The notes beneath the pieces were generated by a model. That model was not told the origin of the DNA. It saw only the letters and a program-made list of their open reading frames with translations, and made no database searches. A stretch of DNA of 64,000 bases, from contig CP087219.1 of assembly GCA_020912385.1 (NCBI GenBank), positions 1,938,491 to 2,002,490 of the forward strand. Reading direction: 5' to 3'. Every line of letters starts with the position of its first letter. The first letter of the stretch is position 1. This DNA comes from Neofusicoccum parvum (Eukaryota > Ascomycota > Dothideomycetes > Botryosphaeriales > Botryosphaeriaceae). Below are positions 21,945 through 32,180 of this stretch, piece after piece. The translations under genes were made by a program, and so were the position numbers.

Positions 21945-22707
21945 CGCTAGAATGGTTTTTAGCGGGAAATGAAAGTCATGGTACAGTGGCTGGCTTGAGC
22001 TTGTCTGCTCGTGAGCAGAATCAGCAGCCCACTTAAACAGTCTGGACGTGTTCGCTCTGATCACAGTGTCTCTACTCTCTTTACACTTGTCATCTTCCCT
22101 GCGCCGACAAAGCTGCGCATATGCTGTCGTTACCTGCAAATTCATTGTCTTTTAAACTGTACAAACCTGAAAGCAACTGATCTGGTCTGGCATAAGCCAA
22201 CAGCGTGTCAAGGATCGAGCAGCTTGCATAAGAATTGATAATGTACTGTTCGCCAAGTATGTTGTAATCGCTTACCAAATTAAGGTGCATTGTGCGCTAT
22301 AGTCGGAAGGCCACGGAAGTTGTGACAAGCGCTGCCGCAGTCCTGCAGGCCGAAGGACGCGTGACCCGAGATCTGCTAAATTTGCTGAGCTGCGACTGTC
22401 AAGATGCATTTCCAAATTTAGTAATAGCTCTATGGAACAGAACGAAGTGTTGTTGAAAGATACGAAAGGAGAAAATCCCACTGGTACTTCACACCGCGGG
22501 GCGATCGCTTAGTGCTTATTGGTAGTACGAAAGAAAGAGGGGAAGACGGCGCTAACGCATTACAAATGCTACGGAGGGGAAGAAGCTGCATCGGCACCCC
22601 ATCGCGCCCCTCGGGAGATACCGTAGATATATTAACGATCTTTTAAGAGAAGATCTGGCCCCAGTGTCAGACTCACTCACTATCACATTATTCTCCAACA
22701 CGCCACC
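21945..22707. other. Intergenic, nothing recognised
   Basis: No conserved frame was found. GATATATTAA near 22626 is a plausible TATA element for the SDR gene that follows. Confidence 0.45.
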
Positions 22708-23760
22708 ATGCAAAACGTCAACATCGCCGACGGCTCCAATGTCTTGGTTACTGGCGTGAATGGCCTCATCGCGTCCAATATCGCGGAAGAATTTCTCGCC
22801 CTCGGCTACAATGTTCTCGGCACCGTTCGCTCGACCTCACGTTGCGCTTGGCTCGTCCCTTTCTTCCAGGTCCGACACACCCCACAGCGGGGCAGCTTTA
22901 AGCTTCTCGAATTCCCCGACCTCAGCGACGAGCACGCCTTTTCCGCTGCCTATGCCGAGAACCATATCGCGGCTGTCTGTCTGACTACGTCGAACATGGA
23001 TTTCTCGCAGACAGAGCCCGAACCGTTCATCGGCCAGGCCGTCGAAACCGTGCGCGCGCCGATGCGCGCCGCGCTGAAGCACCCCCATGTCAAGAGCTTC
23101 GTCGTGACTGGCAGCGCCTTCTCGGTGTACATGGCACGCAGCGACAATCCGTGCACGCTGACAGCTGAGACGTATAACGATGACGCCGTTGCCGCTGCGT
23201 ATGCGGAGACTTGGACGGATGCTGCATGGCGCGGCCACGCTATCTTCGGAGCCGCGTTCGTGGCCAAGGATTGCGCAGCGCGAGAGTTTGTGGAGAAGGA
23301 AAAGCCGGGGTTCCGCGCGACGGTGCTGCTGGTCGATAGTGTTATGGGGCGTGTTCTGAACGTAGAGAAGCAGGGGCTGCCCACGAGCGTAGGCTTCCTG
23401 GTGGGGATCTGGGAGGGTGGCGAGAAGGCGATGGCGTCCCGCGCGTTCATCAAGCCGCAGCATCATATCGACGCAGAAGATTGTGGGAAGCTACACGTGG
23501 CGGCTGCTGTGAGAAGTGATGTGGTAAACGAGAGGATTTTTGCGTTTGCAGAGCCGTTTACGTGGAACAGAGTGTTGAGGATCATGAAGGAAAAGTGGCC
23601 CCAGCGGAAGTTTGATGAAGAGGATGAGAACGAGGGCGAATGCTTGGCGAAGGTGCCGAATGAGAGGGGGGCAGAGTTGTTGAGAGATATGGGTGGCAAT
23701 GGATGGACGAGTCTGGAAGAGAGCATTGTGAAGACAATCGAGACCGCAAAGTTGGTTTAA
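22708..23760 (+). CDS. Extended SDR, NAD(P)-dependent epimerase/dehydratase-like reductase
   Basis: 350 aa, no intron. The Rossmann start is VLVTGVNGLIASNIAEEF (GxxGxxAS), followed by the NADP-type GTVRST. The order of elements matches fungal aldehyde-reductase/ketoreductase-like extended SDRs, including FVVTGSAFSVYM at the Ser position and a C-terminal substrate region. Odd point: where the catalytic Tyr-x-x-x-Lys is expected the sequence is GAAFVAKDCAAREF, in which the Lys is present and the Tyr position is Ala. The protein may be inactive as a reductase or use a displaced residue. No metabolic partner is adjacent. Confidence 0.8.
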   Translation: MQNVNIADGSNVLVTGVNGLIASNIAEEFLALGYNVLGTVRSTSRCAWLVPFFQVRHTPQRGSFKLLEFPDLSDEHAFSAAYAENHIAAVCLTTSNMDFSQTEPEPFIGQAVETVRAPMRAALKHPHVKSFVVTGSAFSVYMARSDNPCTLTAETYNDDAVAAAYAETWTDAAWRGHAIFGAAFVAKDCAAREFVEKEKPGFRATVLLVDSVMGRVLNVEKQGLPTSVGFLVGIWEGGEKAMASRAFIKPQHHIDAEDCGKLHVAAAVRSDVVNERIFAFAEPFTWNRVLRIMKEKWPQRKFDEEDENEGECLAKVPNERGAELLRDMGGNGWTSLEESIVKTIETAKLV

Positions 23761-24174
23761 GTTATTTCTATAGGGAGTGCACGCAGGCCAAATGGGAAGC
23801 AGAAGTACTAGCTCGAGATATAGTACGTATTGTATGGATTACAAATTTATCCTAGGATGCGATGGTACCAACCAGGAAAACCTGAATATCTCCACCTGCC
23901 CTACAGCCGTATGTTGCATAAGGTAAGCGTCCGTTTGCGCATCGTTCTTACGCCGCATTTTCCTTAATCTACCGGGGAAAAGATAACGAATCATCCTAGT
24001 AGCATTAAGTAAAGCGCTCGGATTGAACAGCATATTCACCACTGGTGCATTGCCGCTGATGGCAGCTAGCTGAAGGCCAAGGCCCGGACTCGGACCCTAG
24101 TTTGTCTCGTTTACATCTGAACCCTAGTCCAGGAAACATCGAGCGGTTGGGGACACCTCTTGTCTACAGCGAGT
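23761..24174. other. Intergenic, nothing recognised
   Basis: This is the 3' flank of the SDR gene up to the left target duplication of the LINE. No coding or RNA feature was seen. Confidence 0.45.
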
Positions 24175-24188
24175 CACAAGCGTTCTAT

Positions 24189-26365
24189 GATGATGATGAT
24201 GATGATGATGCTTCATACACCCGTCGGCCTCAGTAGACCATAGGGACAAGTAACGCTATTCGACGCTAATCTACATTGGGATCCCGGTTCATTCAAAGCC
24301 CAGCACGCTGAATGCAAAGAAATCATTCTCCCTCCTGTTCAACAATTTGAAAATAGACAATCAAAAGCACTAGCAGATAACGCAAAACAAAACGCGAGAA
24401 CAAAACAAAGGAAATGTGAAAATAGAGCTATCCTCCCTGCACCCCTCATACCATCCCCTTCGAGACCACTTCCCGAGTGCTGTCAGTCCCTGTAGCGGCG
24501 TGACGGCTGGCTTGAGAAGGAGTTAATTTGCCTTGAGAAGGATTGAGCTCTCAGTCTTCCCGTGGCCAGAGCAAATGCCGCCGTTGCTTTGACTACGCGC
24601 ACGTCTGCCCGCCACTTCTCCGGTGGGCCGTCCACATACCTACCATCGGGCCTTTTAGTGCCCGACCATCCGCCTAGCATGAACGCGAGATCTCCGAATC
24701 TACTTCCCAGATCGATTTGCAGTTTAATCCGGAGATCCATCCAGCGTGGGCATTCCAGTAGGAAGTGCCTCACGGTTTCCCTCTCGGCTCCGCACCCACA
24801 CGAGGGTGCCTCTGCTCGCTTGATCTTATATAGCGGTTCGTTTAGGCTTGCTTTCGACGTCCTTAACTGCGCAATTGCTGCTGATTCTCTACAGTTTAGT
24901 TGGTCGTAGAGTTTCTTGGTGTGAAAGTACGCCAGTGCGCGGTCGAGCTTGCGGCTCGACTCGCCGACCTTGGACGCTTCGAACGTCTTCCTCCACTGTC
25001 TCGAGGTGATTTCCTTGCACCGGGCCATGGCAGACGAGCGTAGCAGTCTGCTTAGAGGAGGCTCCTGGTTGCTCTCTGTAGCTTGCAGTGCCAAGCTGTG
25101 CGCCTTCTCGTTGCCTGCTATCCCTTCGTGCGCCGGTGCCCACCTGAACTCGACGGGCGGCCCCCTGTTGCATCTGATCTGGTCCAATAAGCGGAGGATG
25201 CTTCTGATAATCTCTTGACGTGGCCCCTGTCGTGGCCTGCGGAGGAGACGAAGGGCAGTCTTGCTGTCGCTGTAGATGGCGTGTTTTACCTTGGCTGCTT
25301 CGGGGTATTTAGTCACCATCGCAGTCGACCACGTCCCTTGTATCAGCTCTACAGCCTGGTGGATTGCCTGGAGCTCTGCAAAAGGGGTGTCTACTACCTC
25401 AGACTTGCCGGTTACAGATGAGTGAGCAATGATGGTCGCGCCCTTGCTATCTGCGCAAGCGATGCCGATACCAGCCTTGCCGTTTCTTTGCGCGCTACCC
25501 GTGAAGATGGCGACCTCTGACTCTGGCGGGGAGCTGGCTCGCAGCTTTGCCGCCTCGAGTGATTCAATGTGCGCAGTCGGCCTATTAGCCCACGGCATTC
25601 TTATAAACGGGTGGATCGTCTCGAGGTGCCCGACGTCGATTTCTCTGGCCACCATCATTATCCGCTGCAGCGGGGACACGAACCTTTTGTTGGCCGGGTC
25701 GATCGCACGCTTAAGCTTCCAGAATGGGTGTTTCTGGGGCAGCGTGTGGCAGTTGACCCAGAATCGAAGCAGTTGTTGGTCGAGGCGGATCTTGGCAGGT
25801 AGGACCGCTGCCTCGGCTTCGAGGATGGGCAGCGCGACCGTCCTAAATGCTCCGGTGATTGCTCTGCCCGCGATTCTCTGCACCGCCTCGAGCGATTTTA
25901 GCAGTGGTGCAGTCATGACCGGCGCCCACACTGGGGCCGCATAATCCACCGCCGGGGCCACTGTGGCCGAGAAGAGCTGGCGCACGCTGCTCGGCCGGAG
26001 GCCCTGTAGTCGTTTCAGCGCCAGGGCTGCCTGGACGCCCCTCTTTGCAATCCTGCCCGCATGGGCCTTAAACCGTAGTTCCTGGTCGAAGACGACGCCT
26101 AGGATCTTTGCTTCCGCCTTTGGGTGCACCTCTCTTCCCTTGACCACTATCGGCTCGTCGGACCGTCTTTGCTCGTTCCGCGTGAAGTGAATGAGCATCG
26201 TCTTTCCTGCTTCAAACGTCGCGCCGCTCGTCGCTTCCCACTCTTCGGCTCGAGCCACCACCGTTCTTTGGAGCTTTGCTACGTTCTCGCTTGCGGACGA
26301 TCCCGTCACCCAGGCGCTATAGTCATCAATAAACGCGATAGCTCCTTTACTCCTGTTGGTTACGG
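24189..26365 (-). mobile_element. 5'-truncated Tad-like LINE with target duplication and (CAT)n tail
   Basis: The 2,177-bp insert is flanked by the direct repeat CACAAGCGTTCTAT at 24175-24188 and 26366-26379. Read on the minus strand it starts inside reverse transcriptase (AFIDDYSAWV) and ends in a 3' UTR closing with about seven CAT triplets (24189-24210 on the plus strand) instead of poly(A). Perfect duplications date it as fairly recent; the 5' truncation makes it dead on arrival. Confidence 0.9.
24483..26365 (-). pseudogene. LINE ORF2 C-terminal part: RT end, RNase H, zinc-like tail
   Basis: The frame is open from the left-truncated end (26365) to the stop at 24483 and has no genuine start. 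It contains the RT active-site block FIDD, the RT thumb with ILGVVFDQELRF, and an RNase H domain with YSDSKTALRLL and RWAPAHEGIAGNEKAH. A C-terminal CGCGAERETVRHFLLECP follows, as in Tad/I-type LINEs. The first RNase H block reads VAIFTGSAQRNG; relatives have FTDGS, so the first catalytic Asp codon appears deleted near 25499. The remainder is uninterrupted, consistent with a recent insertion. Confidence 0.88.
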
Positions 26366-26379
26366 CACAAGCGTTCTAT

Positions 26380-27053
26380 TGTAGCCGTGTGGGCAGCACC
26401 GTATACTGCCTGCACATCACGTGGCGGGGCCACGTCATGCGTTCGCGACCAGATATTTATAAAGTTTTGGTGGCGCCCCTCTTCAAAGGAGGCATCGACC
26501 AGCGGGTTAGGTGGCAACTACTACTTTCCTCACTGCTCACTGGTTGTTCTCTCTTGCTCCACTGGTGGCCCTTCCTTCATGGCTGCCTTCGCAGGCCAGC
26601 CATATTACCACCCTGCGCTCTGCTTCACTGTAAAGATTTATTGAGGCTGGTAATAGTAGCTTGTGTTTTGAAACGCTGGTCAGTGAAGAGTCCACGGCCT
26701 GTGCGGACAGTCCGCGGCCTCCGCGGAGAGTCCGCGGCTTTGGTGGAAAGTCCGTAATGAGGCGTCAGCGTTATGCGCACGGACAGACAACAAAGCAGTT
26801 AGTGTAGCGTATTGAAGTAAGGACAGAGCAGCAGATGTACCCAAAACGTTTGGATTCCTCAGTAGGCTCGTCGCATCCTAAATAGTCCGATAATGCGTAA
26901 AACATTCTTCTTTCGGCCCACCAGCAAGCCGGTTCTACCCTAAGCCATCCACTGCCTCATCGATCGTTCCCTTGAAACTATATATTACCTCTCTCATTAT
27001 CTTTTTTTTTCTCTACCCACGACATCTTACAGTACCTTTTCCGATCAAGTCTC
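26380..27053. other. Intergenic with a 20-bp-period palindromic array
   Basis: No gene was recognised. A CACGTGGCGGGGCCACGT palindrome lies at about 26420-26437. Four units with exact 20-bp spacing (AGTCC at 26689, 26709, 26729, 26749) occupy 26684-26757. A CT-rich stretch at 26995-27020 just precedes the AIF-like gene. Confidence 0.55.
26684..26757. repeat. Four 20-bp tandem units built on GCGGA/TCCGC words
   Basis: The units contain the inverted word pair GCGGA-n-AGTCCGC, for example GCGGACAGTCCGCGG and CCGCGGAGAGTCCGCGG. The outer units are decayed (TCCACGG, TCCGTAA). Related words occur singly at 12826 and 31043. Confidence 0.6.
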
Positions 27054-28247
27054 ATGATGTCGGAAGCAGAAGTTCACAGCGTCGTGATTCTGGGGAGCTC
27101 GTTTGGTGGCACCGGAATCGCCCACTATCTCCTCCGACACGTTCTCCCGTATCTACCAAGCTCCGCTCCTTACAAAGTCACAATGATCAGTCCATCCGCG
27201 CATCTGTACTGGAAAATCGCCTCACCGCGAACGGCAGTACGCTCCGACCTTATGCCCCTCCAAAGTCTCATGATTCCGCTCGAAACAGGCTTTTTCAGCT
27301 ATCCCGAGGCGAGCTTCGAGTTCATCCAAGCTTATGCCAGTAAAGTCGACCCAGCCACACGTCTGGTCTACCTGCAGCCGGTCCACGAGCAATCGACGCA
27401 AGAAAAACCCTTCCATTACGATACACTAGTTATCGCAACGGGCTCGTCTACCCCTTCCGCGCTGTGGAGCCCTGCAGCACCTAAGGAAGACACGGCAGCC
27501 GCGCTGAAGAGCTTCCAACATCAACTCGAACCAGCCAAAAAAATTGCTATCATGGGTGGCGGCGCGACTGGAGTCGAAATCGCTGGTGAGCTCGGCTTTG
27601 ACCTCGGCAAGGACAGAGAAGTTGTCCTGTACTCTGGTACAACTCGCCTCCTCGCAAGGGTCCGGCCGGACGTCGGCGAGCGGGCAGAACAATACCTTCA
27701 AGATATGGGGGTTGAGGTAGTCCATGGCGTTAAGCTGGTGTCTACAAGCACCACAGTCGACGGCAAAACAGAGCTTACGCTAAGCAACGGGACAACGACG
27801 TCCGTGGACTTCTTCATCGACGCGCGAGGCCCACGCCCGAATACCAGCATGTTACCGTTGAGCTGGCTGAACGAGCGTGGCTACGTTCTCGTCGATCAGT
27901 TCCTTAGGGCTACTGCCGCGGGACCCCAGTCCGGCGTTTACGCGATTGGAGACGCGGCGTCGTACTCGAACGGCGGGCTCCTGGATGTATGGGACGCGGT
28001 AGCTCCTCTCGGGGCAGTCATGGAGTACGACCTGTCCAACGGAAAATCAGGCGCAGAGATTGCGTATAAGCGCGCCGCGAAAGATACCATGCTGGTCCCA
28101 GTCGGCCGAAAGCGAGCGGTAGGCTTGGTGCATGGGGTTTGGATTCCCAATTTCCTTGGCGCTCAGCTGAAAAAGACTTACATGCTGTCCCATGCTATGG
28201 AGGCTATGATGGGCGACAAATGGAAGAAGAAGAAGACGTTTGCTTAA
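27054..28247 (+). CDS. AIF/FSP1-like FAD-dependent NAD(P)H oxidoreductase
   Basis: 397 aa, single exon; the start may be the first or second of two consecutive ATGs. The N-terminal FAD dinucleotide fold is VVILGSSFGGTGIAHYL. The second, NAD(P)H-binding fold is IAIMGGGATGVEIAGEL. LVIATGS and VYAIGDAAS are the usual FAD-contacting blocks of pyridine-nucleotide disulfide oxidoreductases. There is no CxxxxC redox pair, which places it with AIF-M2/FSP1-like quinone reductases instead of disulfide reductases. The C-terminus ends in a Lys run (KWKKKKTFA). It is convergent with a P450 gene 0.7 kb away. Physiological substrate unknown. Confidence 0.88.
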   Translation: MMSEAEVHSVVILGSSFGGTGIAHYLLRHVLPYLPSSAPYKVTMISPSAHLYWKIASPRTAVRSDLMPLQSLMIPLETGFFSYPEASFEFIQAYASKVDPATRLVYLQPVHEQSTQEKPFHYDTLVIATGSSTPSALWSPAAPKEDTAAALKSFQHQLEPAKKIAIMGGGATGVEIAGELGFDLGKDREVVLYSGTTRLLARVRPDVGERAEQYLQDMGVEVVHGVKLVSTSTTVDGKTELTLSNGTTTSVDFFIDARGPRPNTSMLPLSWLNERGYVLVDQFLRATAAGPQSGVYAIGDAASYSNGGLLDVWDAVAPLGAVMEYDLSNGKSGAEIAYKRAAKDTMLVPVGRKRAVGLVHGVWIPNFLGAQLKKTYMLSHAMEAMMGDKWKKKKTFA

Positions 28248-28941
28248 CAGTCCATCTTTGGGAGTATTTTGGCGCATATTCGTAGACCTTTTATTAGATT
28301 TTTTGTAATCGCGGGAATTCGAGGAGGACATGAGAATGGTTTTGGTACTGATCGTTTCGATCTAATCCATCGGCGCACGGTATCCCTTGAGTAAACAGTG
28401 ACCAGTGCTTAACCGGGGGAGGAAGTTAGTCTAGCAGTGTTGGAGCTTCATTCGTAACCGATATTGTTGTCTTTCTGCAAGATAACAATAAGGAGATTTT
28501 TGACATGGTGTCCAGATGGAGGCATTGAGAGTACCCGACGTATGCTTCTCTCATGCTCAAATTTTAAAAATAAGACGAGCTTACGTGCATATAATTTGTT
28601 CTCGTTAGCTTCGGAGCGTCCTTGATCTCGCCACCACAGCTGATTTCTTCAGTCGAAATTATGCTACCAAATATGTCATCTACTCCGCTATTCGTCACAA
28701 ATACTTCGTGGTTACAGTGGGAGGGTGCTAATTAGTGAGCATCACTGGTTTGAGGATAGTTGTTGTAGCATAGTCCGCAGCAACACTACATATTGTCGGG
28801 GCAATGCGATCCCAGGCCAAGGCATGCCTACTCATGATATCCCATTTCTAATTACATTTCAGGAGGTCAATGTCTAGAAAACCTTTGAATTATTACACAC
28901 ACCAAAAAAAGACCGTTGCAAACGCAAATGATGACCCCTTT
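28248..28941. other. Intergenic between convergent genes
   Basis: AT-rich, with no conserved frame, RNA or repeat recognised. Confidence 0.5.
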
Positions 28942-30606
28942 CTACTCTTTCGCTTCCCTCAACGTAACGTTCACACCTTGAGCAGGACAGTCTGTTAGTG
29001 TCAGACCGTGCTTAAACGGCTCAACTACACCAACCCCTTCCACCATGTCAAACCGCTGTAACAGTCTCACAACAACGTAGCTCGCCTCGGTCAACGCAAA
29101 CTGCTGGCCGATGCAGATGCGTGGTCCGCCGTTGAAGGGTAGATACTCCCATCCAACCTTTCGCCCCTGCCAGCGCTCCGGCTTGAAGGAGTCAGCGTCG
29201 TCACCCCAAAGGTCCTTGCGCCGGTGCATGGCGAAGACGCTGTATTCGACCTCGGTTCCCTGCGGAATGAAAACAGGGGATTGGCCATCGGCGCCACCGC
29301 CGAGCGGCAGGCAAGTATCCACTACAGAGCGGCGAGAATTCATTGGCACAACAGGAAAAAGGCGCAATACTTCGGCAATTGTGTGCTGCAGGTATGAACA
29401 GTTCTTGAGGCCGGTGTACGTGATTTCTTCGGGGGCGGCGTAGGTTCCGAAATCCTCCACGACACTGCGGCGCAGTTTGGCATAGATGTCGGGATGCTTG
29501 GCGAGCAGAAGGAAGAGCCAGGACAGGAGTGATGCTGTTGTATCGCGACCGGCAAGGAGGATATTGAGAAGTTGGTTGCGCAGCTCGATGGGATCTCTTG
29601 TCTGGGCTGCGAGCGCGTCGAGAAAAACATAACCTTCCTTCTTCTTGTCCGTGTCCGTGATGCTTTTCTGCTGATGGTCGAGAGCAAGGCCTTTGCTAAG
29701 TGCAAGCTGCACGAAGTAATCAACAAAGGCGTGTACGGAGCGACATTGTTTCTTGAAGTCTGGGGTATGTCCCAGCCAATATCGCTTTCCGAGACGAACC
29801 GCACGTGAGAGATGCCACTGCGCCTTATCAAACGCATAGGCAAAGATGCGTTCGTCGCATTCGGCCGGCAAGCTCTTGGTGGCGGCGTACCCCGGTAACG
29901 CGGCCAGCTGGCTGTCAATGCTTTCTCCAAAGAGGAACTCAGTTGCCGAGTCAACAGTGAGGCGGAAGAAAAGTGCCTGGATATTGATTGTCTTTGTCCA
30001 GCCATCCGCGCCGTCGACCGGAAGGACCTTCATCATGTTTTGCACATGCCTTTCTTCGAGATCGAGATCGCTGATTTGGCCACGGGCAAATTGGGGACGC
30101 AGGAGGGCGCGAGAATGCTCCCATTTCTTGCCATTCGACGCGAACTAGTAGTGTTAATGCTATAGTCTTGCGTGAAGCATGGGCGATGTACTCACGATGC
30201 CGTCACCCAAAAGCGGATGGAAGTTTCCGACCCGTCTCTCACCAAGCTCAAAGTCCTTAAACTTCGTCGCAAGGACCGTCTGAACATTTTTAGGTTCGCA
30301 TGTGAAGACGTTCTGCTCGCCTAATACCACATGTCGTATGGTGGTGACGTGCCTTCCCTCTCGCTTGCTGACGTTCTTCATGCGCTCAACAATGAAATCC
30401 GGAAGTCGGTATTCATTGCTTGCTTTCATTAGTTGGCGTATAGCAGAGATGCCGAAGACGTCGCCTGGCTCGGCGATGGGCGCAGGTTTGCATCCTAGCT
30501 CCCGGGATAAGGTCGCATGGCGCTTTCTGGTCGTGACCAAGGTGACGATTTTGAGCAGGACGAATGCAATGGCAGCCCACAGGGCGAGGAAGGTCTTGGC
30601 CTGCAT
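28942..30606 (-). CDS. Cytochrome P450, CYP52-like
   Basis: Minus-strand exons 30606-30196 and 30144-28942 with a 51-nt intron give 537 aa. An N-terminal membrane anchor (about residues 5-25) implies ER attachment. Family landmarks are the I-helix LLAGRDTTASLLSW, the K-helix EVLRLFP, FKPERW, and the heme loop FNGGPRICIGQQFA with Cys481. The intron junction joins LLGDGI to FASNGKKWEHSRALLRPQF, the conserved C-helix. Length and motifs fit the CYP52 clade, whose members hydroxylate n-alkanes or fatty acids at the terminal carbon; the actual substrate is unproven. A CPR partner is expected elsewhere. Confidence 0.92.
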
Positions 30607-31236
30607 GGCTGAGATTGCTGAGAGTGTGGTTTCGTGGGTAGATATGGAAAGAAAGCAGGCTCGTGACTACTGAAAACGAGACACCTGGTAGCGGGAAATG
30701 ATTGAGGGTTGACAAAATGCGCAGGCAACCGGGGCTTATATGGTGTAATCCACAACGCCTTCCGAGCGCTGCCGTCGGCCTCACTGTGAATCAGAGCCGA
30801 ATCTGTTCATCAGAGCCCAAAACGCCGAGGTGTACTTTAGCTGCATGATTACCCCTACGGAATAGAGCGGTAGTCTAAGCCTATTCAGCAGAGGCCACAT
30901 CTTTGCGCTGCCTGCTGAAGTAGGGCGGGGGGATCTGGTCTTCGTGACCAGTTAAGATGGAAGTCTTAGTAAAACGTCAGAGCGGTAAGGAGGCTTGCGC
31001 CCCGCTCTAAGTATAATTAGAGCCTTCTGGTGTCTGTCCCCGGAAAGTCCGCGGAAGGTACAGCACTTTAACTAAACCCTCCGATGAAGCGGCAGCCGTG
31101 CGTTTGCTTACTTATCTAATCCGTGCGCCCGCATCTAATCGTTCGTACGGATGCTGATTAGTGTTACATCACCGCACCCCAGTCAATGTCACACGTAATT
31201 ATACAGATACGTGTCGTACAAGAAACTTCAAATAGA
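30607..31236. other. Intergenic, nothing recognised
   Basis: This is the upstream region of the P450 gene and flank of a pseudogene. A single GGAAAGTCCGCGGAAGG word lies at about 31043, related to the array at 26684. Confidence 0.45.
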
Positions 31237-32180
31237 CAGCCAACGCGGCTCAGTCCTGTGGATTGTCAACCTCCACGGCACACGCAGCCTTCTCGATGCC
31301 GCCCGCGACTTAGGCACCGTCCGTGCCTTCGCGCACTGCGCCTAGTCATCCGTTGTGCATGACAACCGTACCCACCTCATCGACGCCGACGAAGACCTAC
31401 CCGTGCTGAAGGTGCCCGCCCAGAAGCGCGTCTACACGCTTACCAAGGCCTTCGCAGATGATGCTGTCCTAGCCACTAATCGGAGCAGCTGCAGCACGTT
31501 GTCAGCCGACGGCAGTGAGAACAGCATCACGTTCACCATAGACCGTATACGCTCTTCGGGCCCGGCAATCACCTCTTCATAAGCAAAATCATCGACGTCG
31601 TCGAGTCTTGCTAAGCACGCCTTCAACTGGGCAAAGGCGCCAACCCGTGAGACTTCTGCTACATCGACAACCTCGTGCACGGCATGTTCCTGGCTGCCTC
31701 TGCCCTGTTGGGTGAGGCCACCGGACCTCCATTACCGCCGGATCGCTGCGTCGGGGGTGAGCCCATCAACATCATCAATCTCAAGCGTCTACCATTTTGG
31801 GGGTTTACCTTTGCCGTTGCTGATGTTCTGGGCAAGCCGGTGCCCGAACATGACATCGTCAAGATCCCGTTTTCGATCGGCTTGATCATGGGCAAGAAGC
31901 ACGCATGGCGCCCTTTATCGCGCACCCGACAACACCGCCACCTACAGGCAACCTCTCAACGCGATCAAGACCCGCACTATTGAAGTGGATATCGCGGCGC
32001 TGCGGGACCATCGTCTGAGTATCTCGATACTCCTCAAAACCGCCTTCAGCGTCGACCTGACGTACGCGGCCGGCGCGATGCTGTACGCGGTCCCGGAGAC
32101 GATGGTTGGCATGCTGTGCCGTGCGGTCGAGTGGTTGTGCGGTGGCGGCGTAGATCGTCGATGCTGTGTAGCAGGAGGTG
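31237..32180 (+). pseudogene. Decayed 3-beta-hydroxysteroid dehydrogenase/isomerase-like gene
   Basis: Translated pieces in order match the 3-beta-HSD family: VNLHGTRSLLDAARDLG, then SSVVHDN...LIDADEDLPV with a Lys-containing TKAFADDAVLATNR, then DFCYIDNLVHGMFLAAS and EPINIINLKRLPFWGFTFAVADVLG. An in-frame TAG after AHCA, a stop near 31580 and frame changes interrupt it. The canonical Tyr-x-x-x-Lys block is also altered. Working members are sterol or steroid dehydrogenases; this copy cannot make a full protein. GC content is still high, so decay is recent or not RIP-driven. Confidence 0.75.

Noticed and set aside
22837..23466. 209-codon minus-strand frame opposite the SDR
   Set aside because: Shadow frame; the opposite strand encodes clear SDR motifs.
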